Assembly (NCBI RefSeq): GCF_014633365.1
Contig: NC_068345.1
Span: 16,624,058-16,688,057, forward strand
DNA: 64,000 nt
Origin: Diospyros lotus
Taxonomy: Eukaryota; Streptophyta; Magnoliopsida; Ericales; Ebenaceae
Direction: 5' to 3'
Shown here: piece after piece, positions 24,411-36,300 of the stretch
Numbering within the stretch: position 1 is the stretch's first letter
Layout of the letters: the number at the start of each line of letters is the position of its first letter
Notes under the pieces: generated by a model
Told to the model about the DNA's origin: nothing
Databases searched by the model: none
Seen by the model: the letters and a program-made list of their open reading frames with translations, nothing else
Made by a program: the position numbers and the translations under genes

Positions 24411-27400
24411 AGGTCAAAGAACACATTTTGATAACATAATTACGCCAAAGAAAGTTTAATTTCAGATTTCGGGAAGTTTTGAAAACTTGAGTTTTAGCCA
24501 TGGGTCCATTGTAGAACACTTGAAAGAAGAACGAGTCAACTTTGTTCAATCAACGATATCTCAAAATTGACTTAATTGCTTTTGACGATTCCAAATCTTG
24601 GTGAAAGACGACATTTTGATAAACTAATTACGCTAAACAAAGATCAATTTCGGATTTCGAAAAGTTTTGAAAACTTGAGTTTTCGCCATGGGTCCCTTGT
24701 ACAACACTTGGAAGAAGACAGAGTCAACTTTGTTAAATCAACGATATCTCAAAATTGACTTAATTGCTTTTGACGATTCCAAATTTTTGTGAAAGACGAC
24801 ATTTTGATAAACTAATTACGCTAAAGAAACTTCAATTTTGGATTTCGAAAAGTTTAGAAAACTTGAGTTTTCGCCATGGGTCCAATGTAGAATACTTAAA
24901 ACAAGAAAGAGTCAACTTTGTTCAATCATGATATCTCAAAGTTAACTCATTTGTTTCTACGATTCCAAATTCAGGTCAAAGAACACATTTTGATAAAATA
25001 ATTACGCCAAACAAAGTTTAATTTCAGATTTCAAGAAGTTTTGAAAACTTGAGTTTTAGCCATGGGTCCATTGTACAACACTTGAAAGAAGAAAGAGTCA
25101 ACTTTGTTCAATCAACGATATCTCAAAATTGACTTAATTGCTTTTGACGATTCCAAATCTTGGTGGAAGACGACATTTTGATAAACTAGTTACGCTAAAC
25201 AATGATCAATTTCGGATTTCGAGAAGTTTTGAAAACTTGAGTTTTAGCCATGGGTCCAATGTAGAACACTTGAAACAAGAACGAGTCAACTTTGTTCAAT
25301 CAATGATATCTCAAAATTGACTCATTTGCTTTGGACTATTCCAAACCTAGGTGAAAGATGACATTTTGATAAACTAATTACTCTAAAGAAAGTTAAATTT
25401 TGGATTTCGGAAAGTTTAGAAAACTTGAGTTTTAGCGATGGGTCCAATGTAGAATACTTAAAACAAGAAAGGGTCAACTTTGTTCAATCAAGATATCTCA
25501 AAGTTAACTCATTTGCTTTCGACGATTCCAAATTTAGGTCAAAGAACACATTTTGATAAAATAATTACGCCAAAGAAAGTTTAATTTCAGATTTCGGGAA
25601 GTTTTGAAAACTTGAGTTTTAGCCATGGGTCCATTGTAGAACACTTGAAAGAAGAAAGAGTCAACTTTGTTCAATCAACGATATCTCAAAATTGACTTAA
25701 TTGCTTTTGACGATTCCAAATCTTGGTGAAAGACAACATTTTGATAAACTAATTACGCTAAAGAAACTTCAATTTTGGATTTCGGAAACTTTAGAAAACT
25801 TGAGTTTTCGCCATGGGTCCAATGTAGAATACTTAAAACAAGAAAGAGTCAACTTTGTTCAATCAAGATATCTGAAAGTTAACTCATTTGCTTTCGACGA
25901 TTCCAAATTTAGGTCAAAGAACACATTTTGATAAAATAATTACGCCAAACAAAGTTTAATTTCAGATTTCGGGAAGTTTTGAAAACTTGAGTTTTAGCCA
26001 TGGGTCCATTGTACAACACTTGAAAGAAGAAAGAGTCAACTTTGTTCAATCAACGATATCTCAAAATTGACTTAATTGCTTTTGACGATTCCAAATCTTG
26101 GTGAAAGACAACATTTTGATAAACTAATTACGCTAAACAAAGATCAATTTCGAATTTCGAAAAGTTTTGAAAACTTTAGTTTTCGCCATGGGTCCATTGT
26201 ACAACACTTGAAAGAAGAAAGAGTCAACTTTGTTAAATCAACGATATCTCAAAATTGACTTAATTGCTTTTGACGATTCCAAATCTTGGTGAATGACGAC
26301 ATTTTGATAAACTAATTACGCTAAAGAAACTTCAATTTTGGATTTCGGAAAGTTTAGAGAACTTGAGTTTTCGCCATCGGTCCAATGTAGAATACTTAAA
26401 ACAAGAAAGACTCAACTTTGTTCAATCAAGATATCTCAAAGTTAACTCATTTGCTTTCTACGATTCCAAATTTAGGTCAAAGAACACATTTTGATAACAT
26501 AATTACGCCAAAGAAAGTTTAATTTCAAATTTCGGGAAGTTTTGAAAACTTGAGTTTTAGCCATGGGTCCATTGTACAACACTTGAAAGAAGAAAGAGTC
26601 AACTTCGTTCAATCAACGATATCTCAAAATTGACTTAATTGCTTTTGACGATTCCAAATCTTGGTGAAAGACGACATTTTGATAAACTAATTACGCTAAA
26701 GAAAGATTAATTTCGGATTTCGGAAAGTTTTGAAAACTTGAGTTTTCGCCATGGGTCCATTGTACAACACTTGAAAGAAGAAAGAGTCAACTTTGTTAAA
26801 TCAACGATATCTCAAAATTGACTTAATTTCTTTTGACGATTCCAAATCTTGGTGAAAGACGACATTTTGATAAACTAATTACGCTAAAGAAACTTCAATT
26901 TTGGATTTCGGAAAGTTTAGAGAACTTGAGTTTTCGCCATGGGTCCAATGTAGAATACTTAAAACAAGAAAGACTCAACTTTGTTCAATCAAGATATCTC
27001 AAAGTTAACTCATTTGCTTTCGACGATTCCAAATTTAGGTCAAAGAACACATTTTAATAAAATAATTACGCCAAAGAAAGTTTAAATTTAGATTTCGGGA
27101 AGTTTTGAAAACTTGAGTTTTAGCCATGGGTCCATTGTACAACACTTGAAAGAAGAAAGAGTCAACTTTGTTCAATCGACGATATCTCAAAATTAACTTA
27201 ATTGCTTTTGACGATTCCAAATCTTGGTGAAAGACGACATTTTGATAAACTAATTACGCTAAACAAAGATCAATTTCGAATTTCGAGAAGTTTTCAAAAC
27301 TTGAGTTTTAGCCATGGGTCCAATGTAGAACACTTGAAACAAGAAAGAGTCAACTTTGTTCAATCAATGATATCTCAAAATTGACTTAATTGCTTTTGAC

Positions 27401-27787
27401 GATTCCAAATCTTGGTGAAAGACGACATTTTGATAAACTAATTACGCTAAACAAAGATCAATTTCGAATTTCGAGAAGTTTTCAAAACTTGAGTTTTAGC
27501 CATGGGTCCAATGTAGAACACTTGAAACAAGAAAGAGTCAACTTTGTTCAATCAATGATATCTCAAAATTGACTTAATTGCTTTTGACGATTCCAAATCT
27601 TGGTGAAAGACGACATTTTGATAAACTAATTATGCTAAAGAAACTTCAATTTTGGATTTCGGAAAGTTTAGAGAACTTGAGTTTTCGCCATGGGTCCAAT
27701 GTAGAATACTTAAAACAAGAAAGACTCAACTTTGTTCAATCAAGATATCTCAAAGTTAACTCATTTGCTTTCGACGATTCCAAATTT
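24411..27787 (+). repeat. 3,377-bp tandem duplication, unit 2
   Basis: This is a near-perfect copy of unit 1. Identity to unit 1 continues to about 27,890, where C at 27,891 replaces G at 24,514, so the exchange point maps to the 103 bp 24,411-24,513. This unit, not unit 1, matches the displaced copy at 35.9-39.2 kb at both diagnostic positions (G at 25,596 and A at 25,744). Confidence 0.88.
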
Positions 27788-28855
27788 AGGTCAAAGAACA
27801 CATTTTGATAACATAATTACGCCAAAGAAAGTTTAATTTCAGATTTCGGGAAGTTTTGAAAACTTGAGTTTTAGCCATGGGTCCATTGTACAACACTTGA
27901 AAGAAGAAAGAGTCAACTTTGTTCAATCAACGATATCTCAAAATTGACTTAATTGCTTTTGACGATTCCAAATCTTGGTGAAAGACAACATTTTGATAAA
28001 CAAATTACGCTAAACAAAGATCAATTTCGGATTTCGAAAAGTTTTGAAAACTTTAGTTTTCGCCATGGGTCCATTGTACAACACTTGAAAGAAGAAAGAG
28101 TCAACTTTGTTAAATCAACGATATCTCAAAATTGACTTAATTGCTTTTGACGATTCCAAATCTTGGTGAATGACGACATTTTGATAAACTAATTACGCTA
28201 AAGAAACTTCAATTTTGGATTTCGGAAAGTTTAGAGAACTTGAGTTTTCGCCATCGGTCCAATGTAGAATACTTAAAACAAGAAAGACTCAACTTTGTTC
28301 AATCAAGATATCTCAAAGTTAACTCATTTGCTTTCTACGATTCCAAATTTAGGTCAAAGAACACATTTTGATAAAATAATTACGCCAAAGAAAGTTTAAA
28401 TTTAGATTTCGGGAAGTTTTGAAAACTTGAGTTTTAGCCATGGGTCCATTGTACAACACTTGAAAGAAGAAAGAGTCAACTTTGTTCAATCGACTATATC
28501 TCAAAATTAACTTAATTGCTTTTGACGATTCCAAATCTTGGTGAAAGACGACATTTTGATAAACTAATTACGCTAAACAAAGATCAATTTCGAATTTCGA
28601 GAAGTTTTCAAAACTTGAGTTTTAGCCATGGGTCCAATGTAGAACACTTGAAACAAGAAAGAGTCAACTTTGTTCAATCAATGATATCTCAAAATTGACT
28701 TAATTGCTTTTGACGATTCCAAATCTTGGTGAAAGACGACATTTTGATAAACTAATTACGCTAAACAAAGATCAATTTCGGATTTCGAAAAGTTTTGAAA
28801 ACTTTAGTTTTCGCCATGGGTCCATTGTACAACACTTGAAAGAAGAAAGAGTCAA
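27788..28855 (+). repeat. Monomers downstream of the 3,377-bp pair
   Basis: This stretch holds A2 (27953, with private AAACAAATTACG), B with CATCGG, C2 with CGACTATATC at about 28,492, A1 (28516) and an A2 monomer (28704). The monomer at 28704 ends with an A1 tail (AATCAATGATATC), so it is chimeric, with the switch between about 28,848 and 28,865. The stretch recurs at 39.23-40.30 kb (offset 11,445), including both rare changes. There the final A ends differently. Confidence 0.8.
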
Positions 28856-31800
28856 CTTTGTTCAATCAATGATATCTCAAAATTGACTCATTTGCTTTGG
28901 ACGATTCCAAACCCAGGTGAAAGACGACATTTTGATAAACTAATTACTCTAAAGAAAGTTCAATTTTGGATTTCGGGAAGTTTAGAAAACTTGAGTTTTA
29001 GCGATGGGTCCAACGTAGCATACATAAAACAAGAAAGAGTCAACTTTGTTCAATCAAGATATCTCAAAGTTAACTCATTTGCTTTCGACGATTCCAAATT
29101 TAGGTCAAAGAACACATTTTGATAAAATAATTACGCCAAAGAAAGTTTAATTTCAGAGTTCGGGAAGTTTTGAAAACTTGAGTTTTAGCCATGGGTCCAT
29201 TGTACAACACTTGAAAGAAGAAAGAGTCAACTTTGTTCAATCAACGATATCTCAAAATTGACTTAATTGCTTTTGACGATTCCAAATCTTGGTGAAAGAC
29301 GACATTTTGATAAACTAATTACGCTAAAGAAACTTCAATTTTGGATTTCGGAAAGTTTAGAAAACTTGAGTTTTCGCCATGGTTCCAATGTAGAATACTT
29401 AAAACAAGAAAGGGTCAACTTTGTTCAATCAAGATATCTCAAAGTTAACTCATTTGCTTTCGACGATTCCAAATTTAGGTCAAAGAACACATTTTGATAA
29501 AATAATTACGCGAAAGAAAGTTTAATTTCAGATTTCGGGAAGTTTTGAAAACTTGAGTTTTAGCCATGGGTCCATTGTACAACACTTGAAAGAAGAAAGA
29601 GTCAACTTCATTCAATCAACGATATCTCAAAATTGACTTAATTGCTTTTGACGATTCCAAATCTTGGTGAAAGACGACATTTTGATAAACTAATTACGCA
29701 AAACAAAGATTAATTTCGGATTTCGGAAAGTTTTGAAAACTTGAGTTTTCGCCATGGGTCCATTGTACAACACTTGAAAGAAGAAAGAGTCAACTTTGTT
29801 AAATCAACGATATCTCAAAATTGACTTAATTTCTTTTGACGATTCCAAATCTTGGTGAAAGACGACATTTTGATAAACTAATTACGCTAAAGAAACTTCA
29901 ATTTTGGATTTCGGAAAGTTTAGAGAACTTGAGTTTTCGCCAGGGGTCCAATGTAGAATACTTAAAACAAGAAAGACTCAACTTTGTTCAATCAAGATAT
30001 CTCAAAGTTAACTCATTTGCTTTCGACGATTCCAAATTTAGGTCAAAGAACACATTTTAATAAAATAATTACGCTAAAGAAAGTTTAAATTTAGATTTCG
30101 GGAAGTTTTGAAAACTTGAGTTTTAGCCATGGGTCCATTGTACAACACTTGAAAGAAGAAAGAGTCAACTTTGTTCAATCGACGATATCTCAAAATTAAC
30201 TTAATTGCTTTTGACGATTCCAAATCTTGGTGAAAGACGACATTTTGATAAACTAATTACGCTAAACAAAGATCAATTTCGAATTTCGAGAAGTTTTCAA
30301 AACTTGAGTTTTAGCCATGGGTCCAATGTAGAACACTTGAAACAAGAAAGAGTCAACTTTGTTCAATCAATGATATCTCAAAATTGACTTAATTGCTTTT
30401 GACGATTCCAAATCTTGGTGAAAGACGACATTTTGATAAACTAATTATGCTAAAGAAACTTCAATTTTGGATTTCGGAAAGTTTAGAGAACTTGAGTTTT
30501 CGCCATGGGTCCAATGTAGAATACTTAAAACAAGAAAGACTCAACTTTGTTCAATCAAGATATCTCAAAGTTAACTCATTTGCTTTCGACGATTCCAAAT
30601 TTAGGTCAAAGAACACATTTTGATAACATAATTACGCCAAAGAAAGTTTAATTTCAGATTTCGGGAAGTTTTGAAAACTTGAGTTTTAGCCATGGGTCCA
30701 TTGTACAACACTTGAAAGAAGAAAGAGTCAACTTTGTTCAATCAACGATATCTCAAAATTGACTTAATTGCTTTTGACGATTCCAAATCTTGGTGAAAGA
30801 CAACATTTTGATAAACTAATTACGCTAAACAAAGATCAATTTCGGATTTCGAAAAGTTTTGAAAACTTTAGTTTTCGCCATGGGTCCATTGTACAACACT
30901 TGAAAGAAGAAAGAGTCAACTTTGTTAAATCAACGATATCTCAAAATTGACTTAATTGCTTTTGACGATTCCAAATCTTGGTGAATGACGACATTTTGAT
31001 AAACTAATTACGCTAAAGAAACTTCAATTTTGGATTTCGGAAAGTTTAGAGAACTTGAGTTTTCGCCATCGGTCCAATGTAGAATACTTAAAACAAGAAA
31101 GACTCAACTTTGTTCAATCAAGATATCTCAAAGTTAACTCATTTGCTTTCTACGATTCCAAATTTAGGTCAAAGAACACATTTTGATAACATAATTACGC
31201 CAAAGAAAGTTTAATTTCAGATTTCGGGAAGTTTTGAAAACTTGAGTTTTAGCCATGGGTCCATTGTACAACACTTGAAAGAAGAAAGAGTCAACTTCGT
31301 TCAATCAACGATATCTCAAAATTGACTTAATTGCTTTTGAGGATTCCAAATCTTGGTGAAAGACGACATTTTGATAAACTAATTACGCTAAACAAAGATT
31401 AATTTCGGATTTCGAAAAGTTTTGAAAACTTGAGTTTTCGCCATGGGTCCATTGTACAACACTTGAAAGAAGAAAGAGTCAACTTTGTTAAATCAACGAT
31501 ATCTCAAAATTGACTTAATTTCTTTTGACGATTCCAAATCTTGGTGAAAGACGACATTTTGATAAACTAATTACGCTAAAGAAACTTCAATTTTGGATTT
31601 CGGAAAGTTTAGAGAACTTGAGTTTTCGCCATGGGTCCAATGTAGAATACTTAAAACAAGAAAGACTCAACTTTGTTCAATCAAGATATCTCAAAGTTAA
31701 CTCATTTGCTTTCGACGATTCCAAATTTAGGTCAAAGAACACATTTTAATAAAATAATTACGCCAAAGAAAGTTTAAATTTAGATTTCGGGAAGTTTTGA

Positions 31801-32500
31801 AAACTTGAGTTTTAGCCATGGGTCCATTGTACAACACTTGAAAGAAGAAAGAGTCAACTTTGTTCAATCGACGATATCTCAAAATTAACTTAATTGCTTT
31901 TGACGATTCCAAATCTTGGTGAAAGACGACATTTTGATAAACTAATTACGCTAAACAAAGATCAATTTCGAATTTCGAGAAGTTTTCAAAACTTGAGTTT
32001 TAGCCATGGGTCCAATGTAGAACACCTGAAACAAGAAAGAGTCAACTTTGTTCAATCAATGATATCTCAAAATTGACTTAATTGCTTTTGACGATTCCAA
32101 ATCTTGGTGAAAGACGACATTTTGATAAACTAATTACGCTAAACAAAGATCAATTTTGAATTTCGAGAAGTTTTCAAAACTTGAGTTTTAGCCATGGGTC
32201 CATTGTAGAACACTTGAAAGAAGAAAGAGTCAACTTTGTTCAATCAATGATATCTCAAAATTGACTTAATTGCTTTTGACGATTCCAAATCTTGGTGAAA
32301 GACGACATTTTGATAAACTAATTATGCTAAAGAAACTTCAATTTTGGATTTCGGAAAGTTTAGAGAACTTGAGTTTTCGCCATGGGTCCAATGTAGAATA
32401 CTTAAAACAAGAAAGACTCAACTTTGTTCAATCAAGATATCTCAAAGTTAACTCATTTGCTTTCGACGATTCCAAATTTAGGTCAAAGAACACATTTTGA
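28856..32500 (+). repeat. Displaced copy of 11592-15236 (offset 17,264)
   Basis: B-prime at about 28892, B at 29267, 29836 and 31525, and A at 30205, 30768 and 31894 all match partners 17,264 bp upstream. Shared rare variants are GCCAGGGGTCC (12,676 and 29,940), TTACGCAAAACAAAG, CATTCAATC, GAGGATTCC (14,074 and 31,338) and AACACCTGAAAC (14,756 and 32,020). Private here: ACGCTAAAGAAAGTTTAAA near 30,071 and CCATTGTAGAAC near 32,200. The copy at 13,129 reads TTTTCACGATT and GCTATAG where this one reads TTTTGACGATT and GCTAAAG. Confidence 0.85.
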
Positions 32501-33393
32501 TAACATAATTACGCCAAAGAAAGTTTAATTTCAGATTTCGGGAAGTTTTGAAAACTTGAGTTTTAGCCATGGGTCCATTGTACAACACTTGAAAGAAGAA
32601 AGAGTCAACTTTGTTCAATCGACGATATCTCAAAATTAACTTAATTGCTTTTGACGATTCCAAATCTTGGTGAAAGACGACATTTTGATAAACTAATTAC
32701 GCTAAACAAAGATCAATTTCGAATTTCGAGAAGTTTTGAAAACTTGAGTTTTCGCCATGGGTCCATTGTAGAACACTTGAAACAAGAAAGAGTCAACTTT
32801 GTTCAATCAACGATATCTCAAAATTGACTTAATTGCTTTTGACGATTCCAAATCTTGGTGAAAGACGACATTTTGATAAACTAATTACGCTAAAGAAACT
32901 TCAATTTTGGATTTCGGAAAGTTTAGAGAACTTGAGTTTTCGCCATGGGTCCAATGTAGAATACTTAAAACAAGAAAGACTCAACTTTGTTCAATCAAGA
33001 TATCTCAAAGTTAACTCATTTGCTTTCGACGATTCCAAATTTAGGTCAAAGAACACATTTTGATAACATAATTACGCCAAAGAAAGTTTAATTTAGATTT
33101 CGGGAAGTTTTGAAAACTTGAGTTTTAGCCATGGGTCCATTGTACAACACTTGAAAGAAGAAAGAGTCAACTTTGTTCAATCGACGATATCTCAAAATTA
33201 ACTTAATTGCTTTTGACGATTCCAAATCTTGGTGAAAGACGACATTTTGATAAACTAATTACGCTAAACAAAGATCAATTTCGATTTCGAGAAGTTTTCA
33301 AAACTTGAGTTTTAGCCATGGGTCCAATGTAGAACACTTGAAAGAAGAAAGAGTCAACTTTGTTCAATCAATGATATCTCAAAATTGACTTAA
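32501..33393 (+). repeat. Mosaic monomers between two displaced blocks
   Basis: This stretch holds C2, A (32645), B (32833), C (33021) and A (about 33206). The A at 32645 is a mosaic: an A1 front (TTCGAATTTCGAGAAG) with an A2-like middle (G-centred dyad, TTTTCGCC) and CCATTGTAGAACAC. The C at 33021 has TTTAATTTAGATTTC, a one-base-shorter form. The A near 33206 has AATTTCGATTTCGAG, also one base short. No obvious single parent elsewhere in the window. Confidence 0.7.
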
Positions 33394-36300
33394 TTGCTTT
33401 TGACGATTCCAAATCTTGGTGAAAGACGACATTTTGATAAACTAATTACGCTAAAGAAACTTCAATTTTGGATTTCGGAAAGTTTAGAGAACTTGAGTTT
33501 TCGCCATGGGTCCAATGTAGAATGCTTAAAACAAGAAAGACTCAACTTTGTTCAATCAAGATATCTCAAAGTTAACTCATTTGCTTTCGACGATTCCAAA
33601 TTTAGGTCAAAGAACACATTTTGATAACATAATTACGCCAAAGAAAGTTTAATTTCAGATTTCGGGAAGTTTTGAAAACTTGAGTTTTAGCCATGGGTCC
33701 ATTGTACAACACTTGAAAGAAGAAAGAGTCAACTTTGTTCAATCAACGATATCTCAAAATTGACTTAATTGCTTTTGACGATTCCAAATCTTGGTGAAAG
33801 ACAACATTTTGATAAACTAATTACGCTAAACAAAGATCAATTTCGGATTTCGAAAAGTTTTGAAAACTTTAGTTTTCGCCATGGGTCCATTGTACAACAC
33901 TTGAAAGAAGAAAGAGTCAACTTTGTTAAATCAACGATATCTCAAAATTGACTTAATTGCTTTTGACGATTCCAAATCTTGGTGAATGACGACATTTTGA
34001 TAAACTAATTACGCTAAAGAAACTTCAATTTTGGATTTCGGAAAGTTTAGAGAACTTGAGTTTTCGCCATCGGTCCAATGTAGAATACTTAAAACAAGAA
34101 AGACTCAACTTTGTTCAATCAAGATATCTCAAAGTTAACTCATTTGCTTTCGACGATTCCAAATTTAGGTCAAAGAACACATTTTGATAACATAATTACG
34201 CCAAAGAAAGTTTAATTTCAAATTTCGGGAAGTTTTGAAAACTTGAGTTTTAGCCATGGGTCCATTGTACAACACTTGAAAGAAGAAAGAGTCAACTTTG
34301 TTCAATCGACGATATCTCAAAATTAACTTAATTGCTTTTGACGATTCCAAATCTTGGTGAAAGACGACATTTTGATAAACTAATTACGCTAAACAAAGAT
34401 CAATTTCGAATTTCGAGAAGTTTTCAAAACTTGAGTTTTAGCCATGGGTCCAATGTAGAACACTTGAAACAAGAAAGAGTCAACTTTGTTCAATCAACGA
34501 TATCTCAAAATTGACTTAATTTCTTTTGACGATTCCAAATCTTGGTGAAAGACGACCTTTTGATAAACTAATTACGCTAAAGAAACTTCAATTTTGGATT
34601 TCGGAAAGTTTAGAGAACTTGAGTTTTCGCCATGGGTCCAATGTAGAATACTTAAAACAAGAAAGACTCAACTTTGTTCAATCAAGATATCTCAAAGTTA
34701 ACTCATTTGCTTTCGACGATTCCAAATTTAGGTCAAAGAACACATTTTAATAAAATAATTACGCCAAAGAAAGTTTAAATTTAGATTTCAGGAAGTTTTG
34801 AAAACTTGAGTTTTAGCCATGGGTCCATTGTACAACACTTGAAAGAAGAAAGAGTCAACTTTGTTCAATCGACGATATCTCAAAATTAACTTAATTGCTT
34901 TTGACGATTCCAAATCTTGGTGAAAGACGACATTTTGATAAACTAATTACGCTAAACAAAGATCAATTTCGAATTTCGAGAAGTTTTCAAAACTTGAGTT
35001 TTAGCCATGGGTCCAATGTAGAACACTTGAAACAAGAAAGAGTCAACTTTGTTCAATCAATGATATCTCAAAATTGACTTAATTGCTTTTGACGAATCCA
35101 AATCTTGGTGAAAGACGACATTTTGATAAACTAATTACGCTAAAGAAACTTCAATTTTGGATTTCGGAAAGTTTAGAGAACTTGAGTTTTCGCCATGGGT
35201 CCAATGTAGAATGCTTAAAACAAGAAAGACTCAACTTTGTTCAATCAAGATATCTCAAAGTTAACTCATTTGCTTTCGACGATTCCAAATTTAGGTCAAA
35301 GAACACATTTTGATAACATAATTACGCCAAAGAAAGTTTAATTTCAGATTTCGGGAAGTTTTGAAAACTTGAGTTTTAGCCATGGGTCCATTGTACAACA
35401 CTTGAAAGAAGAAAGAGTCAACTTTGTTCAATCAACGATATCTCAAAATTGACTTAATTGCTTTTGACGATTCCAAATCTTGGTGAAAGACAACATTTTG
35501 ATAAACTAATTACGCTAAACAAAGATCAATTTCGGATTTCGAAAAGTTTTGAAAACTTTAGTTTTCGCCATGGGTCCATTGTACAACACTTGAAAGAAGA
35601 AAGAGTCAACTTTGTTCAATCGACGATATCTCAAAATTAACTTAATTGCTTTTGACGATTCCAAATCTTGGTGAAAGACGACATTTTGATAAACTAATTA
35701 CGCTAAAGAAACTTCAATTTTGGATTTCGGAAAGTTTAGAGAACTTGAGTTTTCGCCATGGGTCCAATGTAGAATACTTAAAACAAGAAAGACTCAACTT
35801 TGTTCAATCCAGATATCTCAAAGTTAACTCATTTGCTTTCGACGATTCCAAATTAAGGTCAAAGAACACATTTTGATAACATAATTACGCCAAAGAAAGT
35901 TTAATTTCAGATTTCGGGAAGTTTTGAAAACTTGAGTTTTAGCCATGGGTCCATTGTAGAACACTTGAAAGAAGAACGAGTCAACTTTGTTCAATCAACG
36001 ATATCTCAAAATTGACTTAATTGCTTTTGACGATTCCAAATCTTGGTGAAAGACGACATTTTGATAAACTAATTACGCTAAACAAAGATCAATTTCGGAT
36101 TTCGAAAAGTTTTGAAAACTTGAGTTTTCGCCATGGGTCCCTTGTACAACACTTGGAAGAAGACTGAGTCAACTTTGTTAAATCAACGATATCTCAAAAT
36201 TGACTTAATTGCTTTTGACGATTCCAAATTTTTGTGAAAGATGACATTTTGATAAACTAATTACGCTAAAGAAACTTCAATTTTGGATTTCGAAAAGTTT

